Shown piece after piece: positions 24,006 to 37,810 of a stretch of DNA of 64,000 nt. The position numbers were made by a program, and so were the translations under genes. This DNA is from Acanthacorydalis orientalis (lineage: Eukaryota > Arthropoda > Insecta > Megaloptera > Corydalidae), in NCBI GenBank assembly GCA_034766995.1, contig CM068313.1, positions 14,952,512 to 15,016,511 of the forward strand, in the 5' to 3' direction. Under the pieces are notes generated by a model. That model was not told the origin of the DNA and searched no databases. It saw only the letters and a list, made by a program, of their open reading frames with translations. Positions within the stretch are counted from its first letter, which is position 1, and the number at the start of each line of letters is the position of its first letter.

Positions 24006-24791
24006 ATCGAGAAAAAAAGATTCTTTATAGACTTTCTCTTTTTTTGTTCGTTCAATATTTTTCTCTTTTTAACTATGTTTCGCTTATTTGTAATTCAGAA
24101 TTTTAATGCTATTATGTCTGCAACTTCAAGTTATTTTTTATTCATTCTATATCCTTTTATTTATCTATTTGTCTTCCTTCATGTTTCGCTTTGAATTATT
24201 TGAAGTTATTGAAATTATTTTGAAAACTAAGAATCTATATTTCACGAAAATTTAATAACAGTGAAGGTAAAAAGTGTAACATTTTACAACAAAAAACATA
24301 ATATTATATTCTGTAAAATATCTTTTTTATAATATTATTATTGGCAAAGAATTTTAAACCATAAATGTCAATAATATCAAAAATTCATATATATATATAT
24401 AGAGAGAGAGAGAAAATGTACGAGGGTATGTTTATATGTACATGTACCACCCGAAATACATATAAAACAGGAAATTAAGATATCACTGACTGGATTAAAT
24501 ACGCGCACGTACATATTATATTCAAAATCCGCAATCTGGCTGGAATTTCAAAGCTTCGCTACATCTAAAAGATGTAAAAACCCCACTGTCGGTGCATGTT
24601 ATGTAATGTTATAATAAACGTATCTAATTATAAAATAAATTACTTTTTCCTAAATGTAATACAGGTAATTACGTGTCTCATTTCATATGTCTGATTGTAA
24701 ACAAACTTTACTTTAAAAACAAATATCACGAGCGAATGTTTACACAAATGAACAAGGAAATACTTCATTTAATTTTATTTGCGATAATTAT

Positions 24792-24792
24792 A

Positions 24793-24832
<40 letters not shown>

Positions 24833-24833
24833 A

Positions 24834-24871
<38 letters not shown>
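24792..24871. repeat. Compound (TC)n-(TA)n microsatellite
   Basis: TCTCTCTCTCTCTC followed by two TA blocks. The same TC-to-TA order recurs at 20830, 43555 and 62935. Confidence 0.95.
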
Positions 24872-25019
24872 TTAACTTTGATTATAAAAATAATAATAAT
24901 TTCTATAAAATGGTAATAATATTTTATATATTTAACACATTTTTAAAATTATTTTCAAATAAGGAATGAACATTAAATACATTTAAACTTTTATTCAATT
25001 ATGTTATTTTGTATTTAAG

Positions 25020-25023
<4 letters not shown>

Positions 25024-25066
<43 letters not shown>
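25024..25066. repeat. (TA)n microsatellite
   Basis: Pure TA run that ends directly at a transposon-end-like CAGCAGAATCGC. Confidence 0.97.
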
Positions 25067-25068
<2 letters not shown>

Positions 25069-25135
25069 CAGAATCGCTATATAGTGAACATTGCATGCAG
25101 TGAACTACTCCGTAGAGTGAACTCGCATAACTTTG
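25066..25135. repeat. Transposon-end-like sequence with repeated AGTGAAC
   Basis: CAGCAGAATCGCTATATAGT starts after a long (TA)n and is followed by AGTGAAC three times (about 25084, 25099 and 25116). The style resembles pogo/Tigger ends (CAG-AG--CTCGCTATA). A weak echo, CAGCCTCGCTAGAGTGAA, is present at 25348. No coding sequence. Confidence 0.3.
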
Positions 25136-27165
25136 CATTGAATACCTTATATCGTATAAATTAGTATAACTAGGAGTAAATATAAAAACACAACAAACGA
25201 AAATAACTTTATTTCTACAAAAATCTAAGTAAACAACAAAGTTAATCAATTTATATCATCTTTTGTAAACTTTACTTTAAATTATTCCAATAAACTTTAA
25301 AAACAATCATATGCTTTTAGTAAGTATGTATTCTTTGCAAAAGTGTACAGCCTCGCTAGAGTGAATAAATGAATTATTTTTTGATCCTATAAACTATAAA
25401 AAAATTTTGTAATTAAAGATACTCAATAAATCATTATCGATTATTTTTCTTTGCTTATGTACATTTTGGCGGCACTCTGAATATTTTAGGCGCCCTGATT
25501 CATTTGTAAAAGTGTGTTTTATTTTTTAAACACGAAAATAATCGGCAAAAAATTTTTTTTATTGAAAATACTACTGAACAAAACAAATTTCTTTTCTTGA
25601 TAATAAAATAAATACTTAAAAGAAATGACGTTATACTGAATCCAAAATAATTTGTTGAATTCTATTTCATTTTTTCAAGATAGTAAAATTACATGGAATA
25701 CCTTATTAAGCGTATTAGAAAATGTGATTGTCAATAGTGTTCGTTATCAATGAAAAGGTGAAAATTTAAATTCCAGTAAAAAGACTAATCGAATCAGCGG
25801 ATACAAAACTAAAAGTATAAATGTAACAATATGTCTTTATTAGAAACAGTCGGACGTACCGCCACTGTATGTTGCATTGTACGTCTCAAAGAGAGACAAG
25901 TAGGCGAACCTATACGGCGGATAAAAGTCTAAAGGGAAAATTCTTTCATTTCCTATTCACTGAAGCTTTTAACTTGCCTGAATCGGGTCGTGTGTTTGAA
26001 AACAAGCGAGCGTTCGTTGACGGGTCAAGGAAATGCGTGTCAGTCGAGATAAAACGATCGCGTTTGAGAAATGCAAATCGACATTTTTGATTCAACGTCT
26101 GCCAAGCTGACTGAATTTTTGATACATTATACACACATACAAAATCACCCACTCACACACACATATATATATATACATGTATACATACACAAACAGAATG
26201 TTTCATAAAGGTGTTCCGTAAATTTGCATACATATTCAGGGATGCAAAATGAGTAAAAATGGTGTGTAAAACTCTCGCACGTTGGAAACGAAAATTCTTA
26301 TCATCATTTTTTAAATATCAAAACCGTTAATATTTCCTAATGTGAATAAGTTTTAGGATATTAGAATTACGAGACGGTAATGCGGTATATAAATTGAATA
26401 AACATGTTTTTTCATTAATATATGTAACGGTAAATATTATTCATTCTCCTCTAAATTTATTATCTGATATTTAGCGATTGTGCATAATGTAAGCTATTAA
26501 AATGACTAAATACGTATAAATTCAAAAAATGATTAATCTAACTGTTTAAACCTTCATGTGTCAATTTAATTAACATAAAATTCATACAGGAGGTAAGCAT
26601 AAAATTGGATTGTATTATTTATGCTATACATTTATAACAGTTTATCAATTTAGTTAACCTATAAATAATACAATAATAGATACACTAAAATGTATTTATA
26701 AAAAAAATATTCACATTAATAGAAATCATTCACAGTCTTTCATTTCATCGAAACTGTTCACGAAGAAAGATTTTAATATAATCCCAAACTTGATCTTTTA
26801 CCACTTAAAATGGATTTACTGCACGAAATAGTCTATAAAGTGTCAAACAAATAAACGTAACAGTTCTGATACTGAGATTTCGTATTTTCATTACATGTAA
26901 CTATAAACTCTAATAACGATGCGACCTGGAGTCTTTAAATAATCAATAAATTAATTAAAGTCTAACTAGACTATCTTAGATTTATATCGATTTTAATTCT
27001 TGCACTTTCGATACTTTAATTAAAAACATTTATATTAAGTTTTCTGTGTACACGGAGTAATGCATTTGTTAAAACATGAATTAAATCTTGAATTTTAATG
27101 ACTGAAAAGTCGTTATTGAATCAATTTCATGTCAATTTGATAGAATTAATAATAAACTCATATAC

Positions 27166-27171
<6 letters not shown>

Positions 27172-27234
<63 letters not shown>
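27172..27234. repeat. (TA)n microsatellite
   Basis: TA run of about 60 bp with one GTATA interruption near 27200. Confidence 0.97.
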
Positions 27235-27237
<3 letters not shown>

Positions 27238-27739
27238 ATATATGAATTACAACTTTTAAGTCACATACAGATAACCATATTTTGAAATTTTATTATAGAT
27301 ATTCGCATTTTTCTCCAAAAATAGGATATATATATATAATGTATGTGTGTTTGTGTATATATATATATAATCTATAAATAATATTTTAAACCGGTTAAAT
27401 ATTGGTCAAATATCTTTTACAAGTATATCTCATGTTGAAATTTCTTTCACTTTGTTCGATGTAAACATTATCAAAATTTTTTAATATAAGTTTCTATAAA
27501 TTCCTTTTTTCATCTATATAATCTTGTCTGTTATCTTTTCTGAAAAGTTTTCTTTATCAGTATATTGTATAAAATATTAAACAGGATTTTATATTATTTA
27601 AAAAAATATTTTAATATTTTTCATCGTATCTCTTCATCGATTAGTGTTTTTTGAACAGAATACATTTTTAATTCTTTGTATATGACATACAAAGAAAATA
27701 TTAATATTATCGTAAACAGTTATAAACTATGCATAATTA

Positions 27740-28263
27740 TTAGGTTGTTAGAAAAATAATTGCACTTTATGACCTTGAAAATCATATACATTTTTCCATT
27801 TGTGGTTCAGAATTGTTGGATGGATAACACTTAAATTTTGTGCAGGATCTCGAATTGTTGTGCGTGGTTCTGATTCAACTAACACCTTCAGTTGGTCGAT
27901 ATGAACTGAAGCAAGATGCCCGTGACCTACATTTTCAAAGCTCTGGTCCCCAGGACGAAAATTTTGGAACCAAAATTACACCGTACGTTCTTAACACTAC
28001 TTACACCAAAAGCATCGTTTTGTTTATGAGCAGTTTCTACTGCTTTACTAACCGTTTTATACTCATACAAAAAAAAATTCTTTTATTTGCTTCTTTTCCA
28101 TCTTTAATTCAATAGCTCAATTTGAACTAAAATTAGTAACAAAACCAAAGTCGATGTTACCAAAATACAGACCGAAAAATGCACACGATGAACACATTTA
28201 TTGAAAAAAATTAAGGTTAGAATTCAGAAAACAAAAACCGCAATTAATTCCTACCAACCTAAT
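27740..28263 (-). mobile_element. Mariner deletion derivative, family A copy 4 (inverted)
   Basis: The ends are TTAGGTTGTTAGAAAAATAA on the left and CTACCAACCTAATA on the right. The minus strand shows the N-terminal transposase in broken frames. The right end lacks several bases of the sub-terminal AATTATTTTCC motif. The copy is about 520 bp. Confidence 0.85.
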
Positions 28264-28344
28264 ATTTTAATTAAATATTAAAATTGTTTTTTGTGTTATC
28301 AACAGAACAAATAAAATTAAATGCGTTTAAAACGAAAACCAGCA

Positions 28345-28660
28345 TTAGGTGTACAAATTAATTCGATGCCTTTTTTATAAAAAAAATAAATATTTACAAA
28401 AAAAAAATGGAAAGCACTTCAATCCTCGAAATATCACCAATTATTTTATATAACTTTGTTCCACCTGTCGGGTGACTGACGAATCTCTTGTTGAAAAATA
28501 TATATAGCGGTTTTGAGTCGATATAGTCGTAATGTATTTTCGGAACTCTTCCACTGTTTTAGAATTTTTTGCATATCTTATGCATCGCAACACTTTCCTC
28601 TAAAGCTGAACAAATTTTTGTCGTGACTTCGGCAGTATTTTTTTCACACAGTATAACAAT
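28345..28660 (-). mobile_element. Mariner family B copy 2, one end only
   Basis: TTAGGTGTACAAATTAATTC begins a stretch that aligns throughout with the 18.4-kb copy, including GGTTTTGAGTCGATATAGTC and CGTGACTTCGGCAGTATTTT. It stops near 28660 with no second end. It carries the same decayed C-terminal transposase piece on the minus strand. Confidence 0.65.
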
Positions 28661-28783
28661 GCCAATAATATAATAAATTTTTAAAGTAAAATATTATTTT
28701 TTATAAAAAACATACGTTTTTATAGATATATTCTATAGTTTAAATACATATCCTTTATTTCAATTAGAACATGTTAATCAGTC

Positions 28784-28822
<39 letters not shown>

Positions 28823-29250
28823 TGTGTGTGTTTTAGCATATGCAAGCATATGAAAACAAAATGTCACTTTCATAAAAAGAAACTCGAGAATATTAATCAA
28901 AGATAAAAAAAGTAAATTGTTCCAATTCGTTCTCGCTGCCTAACAAACTCTACCTTTGTCACGTAGACGTACGGTATTTTTTCGTATTAAGAGGACGGAA
29001 AAAAGTTAAAAAACTTTCTAACAAGTGCCATGAATCAAGGAAAGTTAAATTCGTTATGCATGTTGAGCATTTAACGTCAGTTAATCCACCCTAATGGTCG
29101 ACTTCAATTGAATAATTATTTCTTACGTTCTAATTGCCTTTGTATCGAAATTATGTTCAAGTTAATTAGAAAAAAATCAAAGAATATTAGAATGTGCTTA
29201 TTTCGTTACTCTCTCTCTCTCTCTTACACACACAAACATACATACATACA

Positions 29251-29290
<40 letters not shown>

Positions 29291-29293
<3 letters not shown>

Positions 29294-30109
29294 GTGGGTC
29301 GTTTGATAAGTTTGTGTAAATTTATATGATGTGGCGCCACTATTTATTTGGTAAGGTCACTGATATCAAGTAACATTTTTTAAATTAACGTAAGCAAAAT
29401 TTCAGTCAGAAGCGACTCGTTGTTCACGTTCTGTAGATGTGCGAAGCGAGTATTGTAGCAGTTGCTGCAAAAATTGAAAAAAACGAGCAGACCTTTTGGC
29501 ATCGATTCGTCACTGTGGATGAAACATGGATCCACCACTACACACCGAGTCGAAGCAACAGTCAAAGCAGTGAACAACGACTGGTGAAAGTGCACCGAAG
29601 AAGGTGAAGACCGTTTTGCCGGTTGAGAAAGTGATTGCCACTGTTTTTTGAGATTCTTAAGGAATCGTTCTGATCGACTACTTAACGAAGGAAAAAACTA
29701 TAACATGAATCTATTATGCAACATTATTGAACCGTTTGAAAGAAGAGCTGAAACAAAAACGACCAAGATTGATGCACAGAAAATTGTTCTTTCACCAGGA
29801 CAACGCCGTCCCACAAATCGACCGTCACAATAGCAAAATTACACGAATTAAACTCTGAATTGATTTCTCATCTACCCTATTCTTGGCCCTGAGTGATTTT
29901 TTCCTTTCCCCAAACTTGAAAATTTGTCTCGGTGGGAAGAAATTCTAATCGAATGAGGATTCATCGTCGCCGTCAATGCATATTTTGCAGACTTGCTAGA
30001 CCAAGTATATAGCTCTCAATAGAGACTATGTTGAGAAATGAAATGGATTTTTTTCAAAAAACGGAGTTTACTTTGCTTTTTTTATCATATTTCTCAAACA
30101 ACCCACGTA
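29291..30109 (+). mobile_element. Decayed mariner element D with both ends
   Basis: The left end ACGTGGGTCGTTTGATAA and right end revcomp ACGTGGGTTGTTTGAGAA form terminal inverted repeats, both next to (TA)n. The interior encodes pieces of a mariner catalytic domain on the plus strand: VTVDETWIHHYTPSR (first Asp region), then a degenerate FHQDNA-like segment (second Asp) and EALEKRW-like remnants. Several frameshifts and stops are present and the N-terminal part is deleted. Confidence 0.78.
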
Positions 30110-30419
30110 TATATATATATTAGAAGAATAAAAAACAGATGCAGCACATAAATTATTATTGAAAGTCAAGAAATACAAAAAAAATTTCAAAAGAGACCAA
30201 TAAATAAATATGATGAAAATATCAGAAAATGTATACGAAATTCGTGGAGAAGACAAGTACTGAACCATTCAAACTGGAAGTGCTGTGATAACGGATTGCA
30301 ATAATTTTGAAGGTTTTATATAACTGAATAGATTTATTTACGCGGAGACTGTTATTTATTTTAAAACGTCTTATCTTCTCCGATATTCCATTTTACTGTA
30401 TTCTAGATCCTTTCACTCA

Positions 30420-30900
30420 GTCTACGTCAGTCGCGTTTTATTTTCAGTAAAAAAAAACGAAAAAAAAACACAAAGTAGGGGAAAAACAATCTGTTGAGAC
30501 TGTGTCACAAATACGAGTCGCGCGGAACGTGATTTTTAATTACATTTCGGGCACACTACACGCGTATCGGTGGATGTGTTTGACAGCCCTGTTCAAAAAC
30601 GAACGTGACACGACACAACAGCAGCGGGCGCACACTGTCAGCCCATTAGCGAGTTGCGCGGAGGAGGAAGCCCATTTATCTTATACGTTCCGTGGAGATT
30701 CCGTTACGTTTCCGTTCTCATAACGAAATGTAAATTTGTACTGGAAATGTTTCAAGTCGCGGATATTTATCTATATTTGCGCGTCTGGCGCGGCGCCCTC
30801 GGCTCGCTTTCAAAAACTTTCACGGAAGAACAAAACGACATGTAGCGGATCTTTTGCTTACTTTACGCTTATTCGCACTTAGTTTGACGTGTGGAACAGA
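30420..30900. promoter_or_regulatory. GC-richer island, candidate regulatory or 5' exon region
   Basis: Composition shifts away from the AT-rich background, with many CpG and motifs such as GGGCGCACAC, CGCGCCAGACGCGC-like stretches (minus strand) and GGCGCGGCGCCCTCGG. Several short open frames overlap on both strands, but none looks like a protein. It lies upstream of the visible Fstl5 exons, so it could be its promoter or a first exon. This is inference. Confidence 0.3.
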
Positions 30901-31235
30901 TGATGTTATAATTAATTAATGTTAGTCGATATACAGATGCGTGCTGTTACATTAAATGAACACAATGTCCTGTTATCGATCGCGTTTAGAAAAAAATAAC
31001 ATGTATTTTCATAAATAAATCGACGTTCGGAAACGTCTTCCTTTCTTTTATCAAAATGTCTAATAATTGATTATTTAGATGTCAATTTTATCACCCTCAG
31101 AGTAAAGACATTTTTTTTATTTTTTACAATGTAGCTACAACGACAAAGATTAGGAATATTATATATATATATAGCTTTTAAAATATTATGATTCAAGTAA
31201 AAACGGCTCATGTAAAGAACAAAGAACATATAAAG

Positions 31236-32381
<1,146 letters not shown>

Positions 32382-33049
32382 ATCTAAAGAGTGCAAAAAT
32401 CACTTAAAATATTTTACCATGAATTTGGAATAAATTTTATGAATTAAGTGATTCAAATTAACATTTTTAATAAAAAAAAATGTACTTTTGTCAGATATTG
32501 TAAATTTAACCTATTATTAACAATGCAATAGACAGCTAGACTTTATTCCAATTTTTCTACATTTCGTTTCAAAAATTCAAATATTTGTATAATAAAACAA
32601 AAATTTAATTAATTATACTGTTTAGATTCGAATACTAGTAATCTTTTAATCACATTATTTTATATCAGATGTTCTTATAATATCTTAATCGTAAAAAAAT
32701 GTGAATTTTGCTAAAATAAGTAATACATTTATTAACTCACAGAATGATTTATAAAGTACGGGCTATAAAAAGTATATTAAAATTAATATGACATGCTATA
32801 TCTTTTTTTAATAGTCTCTTTTTCAAAGTCGAATTATAATATTCGCTAAAGAATTTGTTATTTTATATTAAACTTTTTATGAATCAAAATACATTTCTTC
32901 AAAAGTTATTTTTTAAATCAATATTAAAGACTAAAAAACGTTATTGTTTAAAAATCCCTAAATAAAACAGAACTGTATTTAAATTACACAGTAGATTACA
33001 ATGAATTAATTATTTGTTTAAATCGATTAAAATTTTGCACACTAAATGG

Positions 33050-33480
33050 AGTTGCTGCTGGTCTTTAATGTATGGAAACGTTAAGAAGATAACATTATCC
33101 TCGCGACGCAAGTTTACCATCTTGTTGAATCAGATTCTATTTATATCTAAAACATCGTGATCTTTCTCTTCAGCAAATCGTATTTAAAACACTCCTATTG
33201 ACACACAAGATGTAAATATTTGCGTACAGTGTTGTAAACCGTTTTCAATCGTAGTCCGTACTTGTCGTTTATAGAAACACTCGATACAAACAAACTGAGA
33301 ACTTTGTTCGTGTACGGAATACGAACAAGGATCGTACCGCACACACGTAACCTGTAGATACAATCAGCACTCGGTCGTAGATTAATTTAACAGAGTAAAT
33401 AACTTGAACAGACGACACGTCTTTCTAGGTCTTAGTTTAGATAACACACACCATCCATTTCGAGTCAAGTTTCATATGTT
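33050..33480. other. GC-richer non-coding island with a hairpin
   Basis: Mixed-composition sequence (CCGCACACACGTAACCTGTA, CAATCAGCACTCGGTCG). It includes TTGTTCGT (33304-33311) and ACGAACAA (33321-33328) as an 8-bp inverted repeat. No protein is recognised. It may be a conserved non-coding element. Confidence 0.25.
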
Positions 33481-34779
33481 AGCAATTTAAAGAAACGATA
33501 CATGTTGTTATTGCGTTAATTAACACATCGTTGAATTACTATTTATATGTAGCAAGTTGTATAATTATTAATAATATCGGATATATTTAATTAGTACATC
33601 ATTCATTAATAATGTTTAAATTGCACGCTGGGTAAAATGTAATTACGGAAATGTGCTTATGTTTAATTCATCTGTTGCAAATAAAAACATTTAAAGAAAT
33701 TCTTCTTAAGAGTATTCGAAATTTTATTATTTTTAACTAGTTCTTAATAATATTATCATAAAATTGAAAAGATATGAGGTGTTCGAAAAATCAATTTTTT
33801 AAAACTATTTTAATATCAATATAGATCAAAGTTTCTTTTTATCAATGCATTGGTTTTTATAGAGATTTTCACTAAACTTGCAATCATGTGTTATTTAAAA
33901 AAAAAAATAAAAATCACACACACACACACACAAAACCACAAAAATACAACTTTCCACAGGTATTATTCTTTTTTGAAAGTTGGTAATTGTAGTTTCATAT
34001 AACACAAATATATTTTATTTGTCTTCAAGATATATTTATATTTAATATTTACTTTTTCTATTCGATGTATTTTAAATTTTAAAAATGTGTGTGTTCTAAA
34101 AAATAGTTTTTTTTTAAATTTTACTTGCTAAAAGAGACATGAAGAAACATTAACTTACAAAGTTGCTGCTAAATATTACAAATGAGATTTTATTTAATGT
34201 TTCTAACAATAATAAACATGTATAATCGAAAATAGGAGAATATAGTGTAAGAGAAAGTTTTGCATCAAATTTTATTAAATTTCCACAGAAGAATCGTTGT
34301 TATAGAATTTTTGCTTCTAAGAGATTCGGCCACTGGAAATCTAAATTCAGTTTTTCAAAAATTAGAAAATAATCAAATCATTTTTATTTATGGTAATATT
34401 TCAAATGATACATAATTATAATATAAATTGTACAAAATTACAGTTCTCGAATAGTATAATACAAAAAAAATGTTTTTGAATTCTGAATTTTTATTTTGGC
34501 GTGTATTTTTTTACAGTAATATTGCACGTTCTGTTAATGATGTCGCTTAATATTGCACGTTATAGCATGAACGTCTGTGGAATTTCAGTCGAGATACAAA
34601 CAGAATGAAAATAAATATTGTGTTAAGGATATTGTTTGAAAGACTTCAGAAGTCAAAGAAACATGTTTAAATAAATGTATTCTCTCTTAATTAAGAAACG
34701 CATTTCTTTAAAATAGATGTGAAATGAAGCAATGTTTTAATTTAAAATGAAAACTTTCCAATCAGTGGCACGAATTCTG

Positions 34780-35400
34780 CAGATACTGTCTGAACAACGT
34801 CCAAACTTCACATTAATCAAAAACATCTGTACCGACATCGAGTCAAAGAAAAATCAACTTTGAAAGTTTTTCTTGCGCAGGGAACTCTTTCTTCATTTTC
34901 GGTAATACGGAGGAATGAACGAGCGGTCGGGTCAGGTATGGGGAGGAGAATAGGGAGGACACGCGATCCGATCGCGGATGGTCGGTCGAACGGAGGGCCA
35001 CCATCCAGCCGACGTCATATCGTGAACGCGCAACCTGTGACGTAATTCCACAGGAAAGGGATACGACGTCGTCGACGTCGACGCCTCTGTAGATTTGTGA
35101 CGATAAATTAACTTAGCGACGCGAGCGCCGCAACGGCAGGCACGACAACTAATTTCAATTACACGCTATCTTGCTCTGCGATTGCAACCGCAGTCAAAGC
35201 AAAAGCGCCTCTGTAGTCGCACCGCGGTCGTACAACGGTTTGGCCGACTTTGAAAACTTCACAAAGCGAAATCTCCTGTTTCTACAGTTCGTCCTGGCGG
35301 CGGCGCGCGTATCTGCTGCGCGCATTTCGACTGTATCTGCTTTGACCGCGTTTTGCTTACGGCATTCACTCCACCGAAAAACACTCTTTGTGTCATGAAA
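34780..35400. promoter_or_regulatory. CpG-rich island with CRE-like sites, candidate promoter
   Basis: The most CpG-dense part of the window. It contains GACGTCA (35011-35017), TGACGTAA (35038-35045) and CGACGTCG twice separated by one T (35064-35080). These resemble CREB/ATF binding sites. Short frames on both strands look fortuitous. It may be a promoter with untranslated exon for Fstl5 on the minus strand or for a plus-strand transcript not seen here. Confidence 0.4.
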
Positions 35401-36743
35401 GTACAGATTGTGCCAACTTTTCTATTTTCGTCTCCTTTTTTTATTTTATTTTCTATCAGAGTGAATTTATTTGAATTCAGATTCGGTCTTGACGAGTTCA
35501 TGTCATCTGCGAACGATTCTCTGCGATAATTTAATGGATTTGAATATTTTTTCATCCTCGATGGAAAGCTTTCATTGTATTCATAAGAGAAATGTATAAT
35601 TTTTTATTAAATCAAGTATTAAAAAACGATCATTAAATCAAGTACAGCCTTACTTGAATATTAAATATAAGATGTATTGTCTAATCATCGATAAAGAATA
35701 AATTATCCGCTTAAAATCTTTAATTGATAGAATTATGAGAACTAAATCACTAGAAGCATGAAGTAAGAATATCTCCTTTGATCTCAAATTTGTATTTGTG
35801 TTAAAATAATTTTCAAACCAACAAATTGAGATTCAAGTAGAATAATTTGGATGATACTCTATTTCTGTAGGTAAAATTAAGAAATATATTATAAAATAAA
35901 ATTTATTTAAAACTTGTATGTTTTGAGTATAAAAAGCGTTTTGCATTCACAAATAAATCAATTTAAACACTCACACAACAATGTGAGGCCACTTTTATGT
36001 AATTGCTCGATTTGAAGATAATGGTATCGTCAACGAAATGCACATAAATCTAAGAGTAAACGAAGAAAATAAAAAATATGTTTTTATTTGCGATTTTTAA
36101 ATACAGATCGATCCTTTTTATATTCTGGTGGACTCATATGGTTATTTATTATAATTACAAAAATAATTTCTTTGTTCGCTTAATTTGTTTCAAAATAAAT
36201 GGCTTTAATTCAAATTGTATAAAACCTTATGTGAAAAAAATATATGTTATGTTTTCAAGTCAAATATTGGCCAATGGATGCATATTGTCGAAGGCAAAGC
36301 ACACAAGTCTACAATTCAACTATATAGCAACATTCTAACATAAATATTCGACAAAGAAATTGTTTCTATAAATAACTCCTCTAACCACATTGTGGATTTA
36401 ATCCTAAGTAAAGTGAAACAAACCTTATCCGTTCGAAATGTTTGTATTTTATGTCACTGTAAGCGAAATAGAGATGGAACGGGGGTGTATGTTAACGTGG
36501 ATGTACGTGAAAGTTTGTCCGTTTTGTATGAGGATATAAAGTAGGGCCATTAAATCTATCGCGGAGTGCATGCTGGCGAGTGACGCTCTTCACGTTAAAC
36601 AACGATGCGATATTTTGAATTAATTGTCCGTGAGGATGATTGTTTTTAACGAGTTTCAATTAATTACGTTTTTGGTTTCCAATATTTCAGCATTACTTTT
36701 CATGCAAACGGGTTCGTTTATTCGTACACACACACATACATAC

Positions 36744-36776
<33 letters not shown>

Positions 36777-36944
36777 ATGTGTGTGTGTCTGTATGTGTGT
36801 GAAAGTACAATAAACAACTGGAAAAATAAAAACAGGTTTTCATATATTTTTTTCTTGAAGTTATATCTTCATTTACTGTAATACATTTTGTTATTTCTGT
36901 AAATTTCATAAAACACGTTTCTCTTTAATAAACATATTTAGTTT

Positions 36945-36949
<5 letters not shown>

Positions 36950-36998
<49 letters not shown>
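36950..36998. repeat. (TA)n microsatellite
   Basis: Pure TA run. Others of similar length follow at 37211-37248 and 37761-37810. Confidence 0.97.
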
Positions 36999-37000
<2 letters not shown>

Positions 37001-37207
37001 ATGCCAGTTTATATGTGAAAATACGACTGCCGCATTTTCAGTCTAAAGTGTAAATATTGTATTTTTTTGCCATGTCATTCGTTTAAACATAGAATTTTCT
37101 GAAACTTCTGACAGTAAAAATGTTTACATTTGTTTCAAATATTTTATTAAATAATTTAAGTAATAATTGAAATATATACTTTTTTTATTATAGTATTATG
37201 TTTCATT

Positions 37208-37251
<44 letters not shown>

Positions 37252-37481
37252 TGTGTATGTGTGAGAGGGAAAGAGAAAGAGAGAGTCTTTATTAAGTTAC
37301 TATACTTGAACGATATATAATTATATAAATTTATTTATTATCACATTTAAGCATGAAAAAAACAAGGAACTATTTATTAAATAAATTCTTATCAAAACGA
37401 CTAATATTGTGTTGTTAAATTGATATTAATTTCTCTCAATTTCGCTGTATGTATACATACATTATCACGCTTGAAAAGATA

Positions 37482-37592
37482 TCTATCTATATATAAAGAA
37501 ATGTTCCTGTAAAATTTGAAAAAATTGACGACAAAAATTTTTAAAAAACATGTAGTGGAATTCAGAGTGAGTAGGGGGCATAGCCCCCTAGT
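37482..37592 (+). mobile_element. Helitron-like element, very short, 3' end clear
   Basis: The 3' end has a stem GGGGGC (37574-37579), loop ATA and GCCCCC (37583-37588), followed at once by CTAG and then T, matching the hairpin plus CTRR terminus of Helitrons. A TC dinucleotide before TATCTATATATAAAGAAATG could be the 5' end, giving an element of only about 110 bp. The 5' limit is uncertain. Confidence 0.6.
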
Positions 37593-37761
37593 ATTATTAT
37601 AAAAATAATTACAAATGAAATTAAATTGTTTTTTTTTTAGTTATTTATTAGATGTTATGCCATCTGTTAAGATTTTCTGTTTGAATACCTTTTTTTCACA
37701 TATATAATTTTAACCTGAAGTTGATAACAATATATTTTTATATCTGATCATATATTAATAC

Positions 37762-37810
<49 letters not shown>

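Larger units (their letters stand above)
24200..27735. other. Stretch without a recognised gene
   Basis: Upstream non-coding DNA of Fstl5 or a further 5' intron. Holds microsatellites and the 25.07-kb transposon-end-like block. A moderately GC-rich patch at 25.85-26.1 kb gives overlapping frames on both strands but no recognisable protein. Sequence at 26.2 kb (GAATGTTTCATAAAGGTGTT) looks repeat-like but could not be placed. Confidence 0.5.

Noticed and set aside
30502..30845. Two plus-strand open frames in a CpG-rich patch
   Set aside because: No homology recognised and no splice signals. They overlap in different frames.
34860..35555. Several open frames on both strands (61-98 codons)
   Set aside because: They overlap each other in a CpG-rich island, have Arg/Ser-rich composition and no domain or splice context, so they look like shadows of regulatory DNA.
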